Source of the DNA: Castellaniella sp034007085
Lineage (GTDB): Bacteria; Pseudomonadota; Gammaproteobacteria; Burkholderiales; Burkholderiaceae_B
NCBI RefSeq assembly: GCF_034007085.1
Contig: NZ_JAVERO010000127.1
Location: forward strand, 1 to 6,135
Reading direction: 5' to 3'
Length of the DNA: 6,135 bases
Positions within the stretch are counted from its first letter, which is position 1, and the number at the start of each line of letters is the position of its first letter. Below are positions 1-4,886 of this stretch, in pieces. The position numbers were made by a program, and so were the translations under genes. The notes beneath the pieces are model-generated. The model saw only the letters and a list, made by a program, of their open reading frames with translations. It was not told the DNA's origin and searched no databases.

Positions 1-488
1 TTCAGAAAAGCCCCGACTGGCGGGGCAAAAGGGTTTGAAAGTTCACTGCCGTACAGGCAGCTCAGAAAGACACGCCGGCGATGGTCGTGATGATCTTGGT
101 GTTCACTGCCGTACAGGCAGCTCAGAAAATTCGCTCAAGCGCGGCATGCAGCACTCTGGCGTTCACTGCCGTACAGGCAGCTCAGAAATCACCCTGGCGG
201 CGTATGGCCTGTAATAGGCAGTTCACTGCCGTACAGGCAGCTCAGAAAGATGCGGGAATGGTCGCGAACAACGTGGTGGAGTTCACTGCCGTACAGGCAG
301 CTCAGAAAACGTAATCGCGGTGCAAGAGGTCATGCGCTCGGTTCACTGCCGTACAGGCAGCTCAGAAAAGGGACATAAGCCCCAGAATTCCGCCGACTAG
401 GTTCACTGCCGTACAGGCAGCTCAGAAAGTGGCCGATGCCGCTACCGTCGTACGCGCCGCGTTCACTGCCGCACAGGCAGCTCAGAAA
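1..488 (+). CRISPR. Type I-F CRISPR array, trailer end
   Basis: A strict 60-bp period is visible: a 28-bp repeat starting GTTCACTGCCG and ending CTCAGAAA, alternating with 32-bp spacers. Full repeats start at 41, 101, 161, 221, 281, 341, 401 and 461; the last 8 bases of another repeat occupy 1-8. Spacers lie at 9-40, 69-100, 129-160, 189-220, 249-280, 309-340, 369-400 and 429-460, all different. The repeat contains the palindrome CTGCC-GTACA-GGCAG, the hairpin that Cas6f (Csy4) cuts below in type I-F systems, and its 3' end would form the 8-nt crRNA 5' handle CUCAGAAA (CUAAGAAA in the best-known systems). This orientation puts transcription on the plus strand, with the leader left of the window. 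The first seven full repeats are identical, which suggests an intact array. No cas gene is in the window, so activity cannot be judged. Confidence 0.97.
461..488 (+). repeat. Terminal (trailer-side) CRISPR repeat with one substitution
   Basis: This last repeat differs from the seven before it only at its twelfth base (T to C), turning the hairpin loop GTACA into GCACA. The CTGCC/GGCAG stem and the handle are unchanged, so processing should still be possible. No further repeat follows at the 60-bp spacing. A slightly divergent final repeat is the usual sign of the leader-distal end and supports left-to-right orientation. Confidence 0.9.
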
Positions 489-604
489 GCAGACTATGAC
501 CACGACCCCGAACCACCCAACCCGTCAATAGGTCAGAATCGGCCACGGAGTGTGCCAGCGTTCCCCGGTCATTTTGTCATCCGTGATCCCATCCCCTTGA
601 TCTG
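489..604. other. CRISPR trailer and intergenic spacer
   Basis: This stretch separates the final repeat from the 3' end of the chemoreceptor gene. I see no credible coding region, no cas gene, no tRNA-like fold and no further phased repeat. A short GGTCAGAA near 531-538 resembles the repeat end but lacks the rest of the repeat and is out of phase. The only structure is the hairpin at its right edge (592-613). Confidence 0.7.
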
Positions 605-613
605 AAAAGGGGA
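592..613. other. Hairpin that competes with the mcp terminator
   Basis: TCCCCTT (592-598) and AAGGGGA (607-613) form a 7-bp stem with an 8-nt loop. No T tract follows on either strand (AATCAATT on plus, TGGGATCA on minus), so it is a poor terminator alone. It shares the GGGGA at 609-613 with the stem of the minus-strand terminator at 605-625, so the two folds exclude each other. It could help end the CRISPR precursor transcript, but that is a guess. Confidence 0.35.
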
Positions 614-625
614 AATCAATTCCCC
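605..625 (-). terminator. Intrinsic terminator of the chemoreceptor gene, overlapping its stop codon
   Basis: On the minus strand GGGGAA (625-620) pairs perfectly with TTCCCC (614-609) around a 5-nt loop TTGAT, and TTTTC follows at 608-604. This is the layout of a rho-independent terminator, although the U tract is only four bases. The TGA stop codon of the chemoreceptor gene (618-616) lies inside the loop, so the terminator starts within the coding sequence. Some flanking Gs may extend the stem through a G-U pair. Confidence 0.55.
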
Positions 626-1782
626 CAGGACTTGTCCATGGAATTGTCCACAATCTGCGTGGATAAGCTGGTCATCCCCAGCCGGAATACCGCCAGGGAA
701 TCCTTCACCTCGTCGGCCAGCTGTTCCTGCAGGCCGGTCGCGTTGGCCGCCTGTCGCACAAGCTGGGTATTGTGCTGCGTCACGTTGTCGATCCGCGCCA
801 TGGCCTGGTGGATCTGTTCGATGCCAGCAGATTGTTCCGCCGTGGCGGCGGTGATCTCTTCCATGAAGCCCGATACCTGCTGAACGGATGTGACAATGGC
901 CTGCATGGTCTGGCCTGCCTGTTGCATGCGGTTTGAACCGTCCTCAATGCGCAGGGCCGACTGTTCGATCAGGGTCTTGATTTCTCGCGCCGCGGCGGCG
1001 CTGCGCTGGGCCAGGGCACGCACCTCGGCGGCCACGACGGCAAAGCCGCGGCCTTCTTCGCCGGCCCGAGCGGCCTCCACAGCGGCATTCAGGGCCAGGA
1101 TATTGGTCTGGAATGCGATCCCGTCAATGACGCTGACAATTTCGCTGATTCGCTGGGAACTGTCTGAAATCCCCTCCATGGTCCGGACCAGTTCATCCAC
1201 GGTCTGTCCGCCGGTCGTGGCTACGTCCGATGCCTGGCTGGCCAGTGCATTGGCCTGACGGGCATTGTCGGCATTCTGTCGGGTTGTGCTGGCCAGCTCC
1301 TCGATGCTGGCGGCAGTCTGCTGCAAGGCGGCCGCCTGTTGTTCCGTGCGCATGTTCAAGTCCTGGTTGCCGGCTGCGATCTCACGCGCGCCCTGGACCA
1401 TGCGGCCCGTGCGCTCCAGAACCATGGCGATCATGTCGCGCAGACTGTCCTGGGTGTTTTTCAGGCCCTGGAACAGCTGCCCAATTTCGTCCTGGGTCCA
1501 GACCTCGATCGAGGCCGTCAGGTCCCCGGCGGCAATCCGGTGCAGCAGCTGGCCACTGTCTCGCAGGGGGTTCAGGACCATGCGCAGCAGGACGCGGTAG
1601 ACCAGCCAGGTCAGCAGGATGGCCGCCAGCGCCAGTCCGATCAGGCTGGTGCGCAAGTTCACTGGCAGTGGTGGCGCAAGCCACAGGGTGCAGCCGACAG
1701 TCAGCAGGGTGGGCAAGAGCAATGCCAGGGTCGGCAGCGCCAGTCGGACGCGCAATGGGCGCGTCAGAAAGAAATGCTTCAT
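616..1782 (-). CDS. Methyl-accepting chemotaxis protein without a periplasmic sensor domain
   Basis: The 388-residue product is an inner-membrane chemoreceptor that would pass signals to CheA/CheW. Two hydrophobic segments (about 14-36 and 46-68) are separated by only about ten residues, so the usual 150-residue periplasmic ligand-binding domain is missing. A HAMP domain follows (about 63-115, with Pro72 and DEIG at 98-101), then a long helical signalling domain. Its hairpin tip has the invariant core around residues 219-255, including FQTNILALNAAVEAARAGEE and GRGFAVVAAEVR. The protein ends soon after SLAVFRLG and has no CheR/CheB-binding pentapeptide. The ATG is chosen because GGAGA sits 6 nt upstream (1789-1793) and the first residues lead straight into the first membrane segment. 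The ligand is unknown; proteins of this layout may sense membrane or cytoplasmic state or work within mixed receptor arrays. No other chemotaxis gene is visible. The last residues are encoded by a repeat also found upstream of the gene. Confidence 0.93.
   Translation of the reverse strand: MKHFFLTRPLRVRLALPTLALLLPTLLTVGCTLWLAPPLPVNLRTSLIGLALAAILLTWLVYRVLLRMVLNPLRDSGQLLHRIAAGDLTASIEVWTQDEIGQLFQGLKNTQDSLRDMIAMVLERTGRMVQGAREIAAGNQDLNMRTEQQAAALQQTAASIEELASTTRQNADNARQANALASQASDVATTGGQTVDELVRTMEGISDSSQRISEIVSVIDGIAFQTNILALNAAVEAARAGEEGRGFAVVAAEVRALAQRSAAAAREIKTLIEQSALRIEDGSNRMQQAGQTMQAIVTSVQQVSGFMEEITAATAEQSAGIEQIHQAMARIDNVTQHNTQLVRQAANATGLQEQLADEVKDSLAVFRLGMTSLSTQIVDNSMDKSWGN
631..666 (+). repeat. 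36-bp DnaA-box-like repeat, copy A (inside mcp 3' end)
   Basis: The block contains TTGTCCA twice, 12 bp apart (632 and 644), then GTGGATAA at 659. It matches copy B (2030-2065) at 29 of 36 positions with identical spacing. TTGTCCACA (644-652) and the reverse complement of 658-666 (TTATCCACG) each differ from the DnaA box consensus TTATCCACA at one position. TTGTCCAC and GTGGATAA also form an 8-bp stem with one G-U pair and a 7-nt loop. In the minus-strand reading frame it encodes the receptor's tail (STQIVDNSMDK). Confidence 0.75.
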
Positions 1783-1839
1783 GTCTCATCTCCGTCGCGT
1801 GGCGTGTGGACCGGCGCGTTTCATGTATTTTCTTTGGCG

Positions 1840-1855
1840 CTCGCCGAGGGGCGAG
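1840..1855. repeat. Inverted repeat upstream of mcp
   Basis: CTCGCC (1840-1845) and GGCGAG (1850-1855) are perfect reverse complements around a GAGG loop. The hairpin lies 58 bp upstream of the chemoreceptor start and would fall in its 5' untranslated region if transcription begins further upstream. No T tract follows on the minus strand, so it is not a clear terminator. It may be regulatory or may be a chance product of high GC. Confidence 0.4.
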
Positions 1856-1862
1856 GGGAACG

Positions 1863-1882
1863 CCTGGGCGCAATGCGCCAGG
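1863..1882. repeat. Imperfect inverted repeat upstream of mcp
   Basis: CCTGG (1863-1867) pairs with CCAGG (1878-1882), and CGC (1869-1871) pairs with GCG (1875-1877), leaving a bulged G and an AAT loop. It sits just beside the weak FliA-like element, so it could be an operator or a leader hairpin. Nothing else supports a role. Confidence 0.35.
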
Positions 1883-1953
1883 TCACTATATCGGCCTCCG
1901 GCACGGCCCGACATTTCCGGACATCAATACCCATCATCACGGAACATGCGGGC

Positions 1954-1972
1954 ATCAGCCGGTGCGGCTGAT
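1954..1972. promoter_or_regulatory. Perfect 8-bp inverted repeat, operator- or terminator-like
   Basis: ATCAGCCG (1954-1961) and CGGCTGAT (1965-1972) are exact reverse complements around GTG, making this the strongest palindrome between mcp and mscS. On the plus strand TT and then CC follow, a very short T run, and no plus-strand gene lies upstream to be terminated. An operator for a dimeric regulator of either gene, or the end of an unseen small transcript, are both possible. Which regulator might bind is unknown. Confidence 0.45.
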
Positions 1973-2029
1973 TTCCACCCACCAAAGCTAAGTCATTGAG
2001 ACATAGGGGATACTCGGATCTGTCTGGAT

Positions 2030-2065
2030 CTTGTCCATGGGCTTGTCCACAGATCGGGTGGATAA
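2030..2065 (+). repeat. 36-bp DnaA-box-like repeat, copy B (intergenic)
   Basis: This copy repeats copy A in the same orientation: CTTGTCCATGG at 2030, TTGTCCACA at 2043-2051 and GTGGATAA at 2058-2065, with the same 12- and 15-bp spacings. The differences lie in the 2-bp gap between the first two motifs and in the 7-nt loop, while the 8-bp stem TTGTCCAC/GTGGATAA is intact. It lies about 105 bp upstream of the mscS start and outside any credible gene. Confidence 0.75.
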
Positions 2066-2125
2066 ATCCGTGACGGTGGGGCACGCACGTGCCGCGCACT
2101 GGATCGGAAAAGGCCTGGAGCACCG

Positions 2126-2131
2126 TAAAAT
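2126..2131 (+). promoter_or_regulatory. Possible -10 element for mscS
   Basis: TAAAAT matches the sigma-70 -10 consensus at five of six positions and lies 45 bp before the mscS start codon, a reasonable leader length. No good -35 hexamer is found 16-18 bp upstream, so the call rests on the -10 alone. Confidence 0.25.
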
Positions 2132-2157
2132 CGGCACTCTCTGTCTTGCACATTCTT

Positions 2158-2162
2158 GAGGA
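2158..2162 (+). promoter_or_regulatory. Ribosome binding site that fixes the mscS start
   Basis: GAGGA ends 8 nt before the ATG at 2171. A TTG in the same frame at 2156 would overlap this Shine-Dalgarno sequence and has none of its own, so the ATG is preferred and the product begins MEQFQAF. Confidence 0.7.
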
Positions 2163-2170
2163 CTGCAACC

Positions 2171-3019
2171 ATGGAACAGTTTCAGGCTTTCTGGTCTGGT
2201 CTGCCCGATCTGAGCGGCATCGTGATGCACCTGGCCGTGACCCTGGCAATCCTGGTCATCGGCTGGGCCGTGTCCAACCTGCTGGGGCGCTGGGTGCGCC
2301 ATATCGCGGATCGTTCTTCCCGGATCGATCCGACCGTTGTGCCGATCGTGCGCAGTGTCACGGTCTGGGCGGTGCGCATCGTGGTGCTGCTGGCCGTGCT
2401 GGCGCGCCTGGGCGTGCAGACCGCCAGTCTGGTTGCCATGCTGGGGGCGTCCGCCCTGGCCATCGGCCTGGCCCTGCAGGGTACGCTGCAGAATTTTGCG
2501 GCCGGCATCATGCTGCTGGTGCTGCGGCCGGTGCGTGCGGGGGAATTCGTCGCCATCGGCGGCCAGGGTTCCGGCACGGTGGACGAAATCGGCCTGTTCA
2601 TGACGCGGTTCGTACAGGTCGATGGCATCCACATCCTGTTGCCCAATACGCTGGTCTGGGGCAGCCCGATCACCAATTACAGCCGCAACAAGACCCGCCG
2701 CCTGGACATGCTGCTGGGGGTACGTTATGACGACGACCTGGATGCGGCGCTGGGCACTTTGCAGGCGCTGGTGGACCGCCATGATGATGTCCTGGCCGAC
2801 CCGGCCCCCCAGGTGATGGTGATGGAATACCGGGACAGTTCCATCATGGTGAACATCCGGGTCTGGGCGCGGGCCGACAAATACTGGGATCTGTATTTTG
2901 ACCTGCATCGCCAGGCGCCTCTGGCCTTGCGCCAGGCGGGCCTGCGTTCGCCCATCCCCCTGCGCGAGGTGCAGTCGATTCCGCTGGCGAAGCATCCGGA
3001 CAAGGCGGCCAGCGCCTGA
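2171..3019 (+). CDS. mscS: Small-conductance mechanosensitive channel MscS
   Basis: The 282-residue product matches the compact E. coli-type MscS (286 residues), a homoheptameric inner-membrane channel that opens under membrane tension and releases solutes after osmotic downshock. Membrane helices 1 and 2 lie near residues 17-40 and 57-80. The pore-lining helix 3 spans about 87-119, with the Gly/Ala-packed stretch LGASALAIGLALQGTLQNFA and the following RPVRAGE turn that leads into the cytoplasmic beta domain (GTVDEIG, LPNTLVWGSPITNYS). The C-terminal alpha/beta cage has VRVW-like (NIRVWA) and YWDLYFDL segments as in the family. The start is fixed by a GAGGA ribosome site. The gene has its own divergent upstream region and converges on cysE, so it is probably monocistronic. 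No truncation or missing core motif is seen. Confidence 0.95.
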   Translation: MEQFQAFWSGLPDLSGIVMHLAVTLAILVIGWAVSNLLGRWVRHIADRSSRIDPTVVPIVRSVTVWAVRIVVLLAVLARLGVQTASLVAMLGASALAIGLALQGTLQNFAAGIMLLVLRPVRAGEFVAIGGQGSGTVDEIGLFMTRFVQVDGIHILLPNTLVWGSPITNYSRNKTRRLDMLLGVRYDDDLDAALGTLQALVDRHDDVLADPAPQVMVMEYRDSSIMVNIRVWARADKYWDLYFDLHRQAPLALRQAGLRSPIPLREVQSIPLAKHPDKAASA

Positions 3020-3033
3020 GCGCCGCAGGGAAT

Positions 3034-3055
3034 CTCCGGCCTTCAGGCTGGGGAG
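3034..3055. terminator. Weak hairpin between convergent mscS and cysE
   Basis: CTCCGGCC (3034-3041) can pair with GGCT...GGAG (3046-3055) around a TTCA loop, with a two-base bulge. It sits in the 48-bp gap between the mscS and cysE stop codons, where a bidirectional terminator would be expected. There is no T tract on either side, so intrinsic termination is doubtful. Confidence 0.3.
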
Positions 3056-3067
3056 GCTGTCAAGCCG

Positions 3068-4012
3068 CTATTCCACCATCCGGTTCAGGCGTTCCGCATC
3101 CAGCGGATGCTGGCCGTTGTCGATGCGCTGGCCCAGGTCTTCCAGGGCCGCGCACAGGCGCTGGATGCGCGCATCCTGCTGGGCCGTATGGTTGATCAGT
3201 TCGTGCAGCACCTGGACCAGCGGGTCGTCGTCCGTCCGGCCGATCCCGTAGGGGGCAAAGTCTTCGGGTGAAGATGTGCCATCGGCGGCGGGCGGCTCGG
3301 CCCGGCCGCGTTGCAGCAGTTCCTGCAGGGGCCGGGCGGCCCATTCGGATTGCGGCATCGGGGACTCATCCTGGCAGGGGGATGCGGCGGCGCGCGGGGC
3401 GGTCGGGGCCGCCTCGGATGGCACCGTGTCCCTGTCCGGGCTTGCCGCCGTCGGTACGGGTTCGCTGCTGGTCGCTGTCGTGGCTGCCGCATGGTCTTTG
3501 GGCAGGATCACCCGCGCCGGGTTGCCCACGGCGGTCGCCCCGGCTGGCACGGGTTTGATGACCACGGCATTCGAACCGATACGGGCATGGGCCCCCACGG
3601 TAAAGCCGCCCAGGATCTGGGCGCCTGCGCCCACGACCACGCCTTCTTCCAGGGTGGGGTGGCGTTTTTCGCCCTTGTAGAGCCGGGTGCCGCCCAGGGT
3701 GACGCCCTGGTAGATGGTGCAGTCGTCGCCGATTTCAGCGGTCTCGCCGATCACCACGCCGAAACCGTGGTCGATGAACACGCGCCGGCCGATGCGTGCG
3801 CCGGGGTGGATCTCGATGCCGGTCAGCAGGCGGCCCAGATGGGACGTGAACCGGCCCGCCCAGTACCAGCCGCGCCGCCACAGGGCATGCGCCAGGCGAT
3901 GGACCAGGATGGCGTGCAGCCCGGGATAGCAGGTCAGGATTTCGATGCGGCTGCGGGCCGCCGGATCGCGTTGGTGGATGCAGGCGATGTCTTCGCGAAG
4001 TTGATCAAACAT
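3068..4012 (-). CDS. cysE: Serine O-acetyltransferase with a long C-terminal extension
   Basis: CysE transfers acetyl from acetyl-CoA to L-serine, giving O-acetylserine for cysteine synthesis in the cytoplasm. The 314-residue product starts with a short helical N-terminus like the EpsC-type (Bacillus-like) enzymes rather than the longer E. coli form. A left-handed beta-helix of hexapeptide repeats follows (about 66-170). Signature residues include GIEIHPGA (65-72), IDHGFGVVIGETAEIG (80-95, catalytic His82), GVTLGGT (103-109), and KRHPTLEEG (116-124, His118). Glu67 stands where E. coli has catalytic Asp143, normal for this subtype. After about residue 172 comes an Ala/Pro/Ser/Thr-rich linker of about 90 residues and then a predicted helical or coiled-coil end (about 261-300). 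The protein ends MVE, without the terminal Ile that docks into CysK. The start overlaps the trmJ stop by 8 bp (ATGTTTGA) and lacks a strong ribosome site, suggesting translational coupling. Confidence 0.93.
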   Translation of the reverse strand: MFDQLREDIACIHQRDPAARSRIEILTCYPGLHAILVHRLAHALWRRGWYWAGRFTSHLGRLLTGIEIHPGARIGRRVFIDHGFGVVIGETAEIGDDCTIYQGVTLGGTRLYKGEKRHPTLEEGVVVGAGAQILGGFTVGAHARIGSNAVVIKPVPAGATAVGNPARVILPKDHAAATTATSSEPVPTAASPDRDTVPSEAAPTAPRAAASPCQDESPMPQSEWAARPLQELLQRGRAEPPAADGTSSPEDFAPYGIGRTDDDPLVQVLHELINHTAQQDARIQRLCAALEDLGQRIDNGQHPLDAERLNRMVE

Positions 4013-4847
4013 GTCGTTCGGGTGTCCGGTCGTTCGGGTGCGCGGCCTGGCCGGCGCTGCGGATCATGGCGGTGCACAGGCCGCGCACCATGTCCACTTC
4101 GTCGGCGCTGAGCCGGTTGCGGGTCCACATGTGCCGCATGCGCGGCAACAGTTTTTTCGGATGCCGGGGATCCAGGAATCCCACGGCCAGCAGGGCCTGC
4201 TCGAAATGATCCAGCATGGCCTGGACGCGTTCGCCGCTGGCCGGGTCCGACCCCGGATCGTGCCGGGCGTGGGTGTCGGGCAGGCGCGCCACGCCGGCCA
4301 GCGGCAGCAGGGCATAGCGCATTTCCCAGGCGGCCAGTTGCAGCGCCTGGGACACGTTCAGTGAACTGTACGCCGGATTGGCCGGGATGTGGCAGACCCG
4401 GTGGCACAGGGAAATGTCCTCGTTGGACAGGCCGGTGCGTTCCGTGCCCAGGACGATGGCGATGCGCGTGTTCGTCCTGGCCAGTTCGGCCGCCGATTGC
4501 GTGGCGGCCTCGCGGATGTCGCAGGGCGGGGGGCCGATGGCGCGCGCCCTCGCCGTCAGGGCGAAGGCCAGGGTCGTGGGCCCCAGCGCCTCGGCCAGGG
4601 TGTCGTGCAGGCGGACCTGTTCCAGGATGTCGCCGGCCCCGCTGGCCAGGGCCAGCGCATCGGGCTGGCGCAGGATGTCCGGGTCGGCAGGCGCCACCAG
4701 GCGCAGGTCGTGGAACCCCATGGTCTTGATCGCCCGGGCGGCGGAACCGACGTTGCCGGGATGGCTGGGGCTGACCATGACAAAGCGCACCCGGTCGAAA
4801 AAGTCCGGGGTGCGGGCGGGGGGATCGGAGGAAACTGGCAGAGTCAT
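4005..4847 (-). CDS. trmJ: tRNA (cytidine/uridine-2'-O-)-methyltransferase TrmJ
   Basis: TrmJ uses S-adenosylmethionine to methylate the ribose of position 32 in the anticodon loop of several tRNAs. The 280-residue product has the SPOUT fold with its three signatures: HPGNVGSAARAIKTMGF (29-45), with Asn32 and Arg38 in the usual places; LGTERTGLSNED (133-144); and IPANPAYSSLNVSQA (154-168), which forms the trefoil knot and cofactor pocket. A helical C-terminal tail with HPKKLLPRMRHMW follows, as in bacterial TrmJ. The first 15 or so residues are a Pro/Ser-rich extension before FDRVRFVMV; the annotated ATG has no clear Shine-Dalgarno sequence, and no better in-frame ATG precedes FDRV, so it is kept. 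It is read divergently from suhB, 39 bp away, as in E. coli, and overlaps cysE downstream. The substrate base choice (C or U) is not decidable here. Confidence 0.93.
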   Translation of the reverse strand: MTLPVSSDPPARTPDFFDRVRFVMVSPSHPGNVGSAARAIKTMGFHDLRLVAPADPDILRQPDALALASGAGDILEQVRLHDTLAEALGPTTLAFALTARARAIGPPPCDIREAATQSAAELARTNTRIAIVLGTERTGLSNEDISLCHRVCHIPANPAYSSLNVSQALQLAAWEMRYALLPLAGVARLPDTHARHDPGSDPASGERVQAMLDHFEQALLAVGFLDPRHPKKLLPRMRHMWTRNRLSADEVDMVRGLCTAMIRSAGQAAHPNDRTPERHV

Positions 4848-4886
4848 TTAAAATAGAGGGCTGTCACCCGTGATCTTTGGAAACCT
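4848..4886. promoter_or_regulatory. Divergent promoter gap between trmJ and suhB
   Basis: Only 39 bp separate the two start codons, so both promoters must overlap this gap or the coding ends. TAAAAT at 4849-4854 fits a -10 element for suhB on the plus strand, 32 bp before its ATG, but no good -35 hexamer is found. The same A/T patch read on the minus strand (TATTTT) lies too close to the trmJ ATG for a normal leader, so trmJ may be transcribed from inside suhB or with a very short leader. Confidence 0.35.

Larger units (their letters stand above)
1783..2170. other. Divergent intergenic region between mcp and mscS
   Basis: These 388 bp separate two genes read away from each other. I see no convincing protein gene: the frames that stay open lack ribosome binding sites and recognisable sequence. 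It holds three inverted repeats (1840-1855, 1863-1882, 1954-1972), a weak FliA-like element on the minus strand near 1888-1895, copy B of the 36-bp repeat, and a possible -10 element for mscS. An unrecognised small RNA is possible but cannot be shown by reading. Confidence 0.6.

Noticed and set aside
81..314. A 77-codon open frame across the CRISPR array
   Set aside because: Its product is a repeated peptide (FTAVQAAQK) that is only the translated CRISPR repeat; the 60-bp period is a multiple of three, which keeps the frame open.
521..548. A further degenerate CRISPR repeat in the trailer
   Set aside because: At the expected 60-bp phase the sequence does not resemble the repeat. The nearby GGTCAGAA is a short out-of-phase match.
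1690..1782. Lipoprotein signal (TVGC) at the N-terminus of the chemoreceptor
   Set aside because: The -3 position is Thr rather than Leu, Val or Ile, and the segment fits the first membrane helix of a receptor followed by a second helix and HAMP.
2156..2170. Upstream TTG start for mscS
   Set aside because: The TTG overlaps the GAGGA ribosome site that serves the ATG at 2171, and the five extra residues add nothing recognisable.
1988..2995. Long minus-strand open frame opposite mscS
   Set aside because: It mirrors mscS, the product is rich in His, Gln and Arg with no recognisable domain, and mscS is a clear family member. It is a high-GC antisense shadow.
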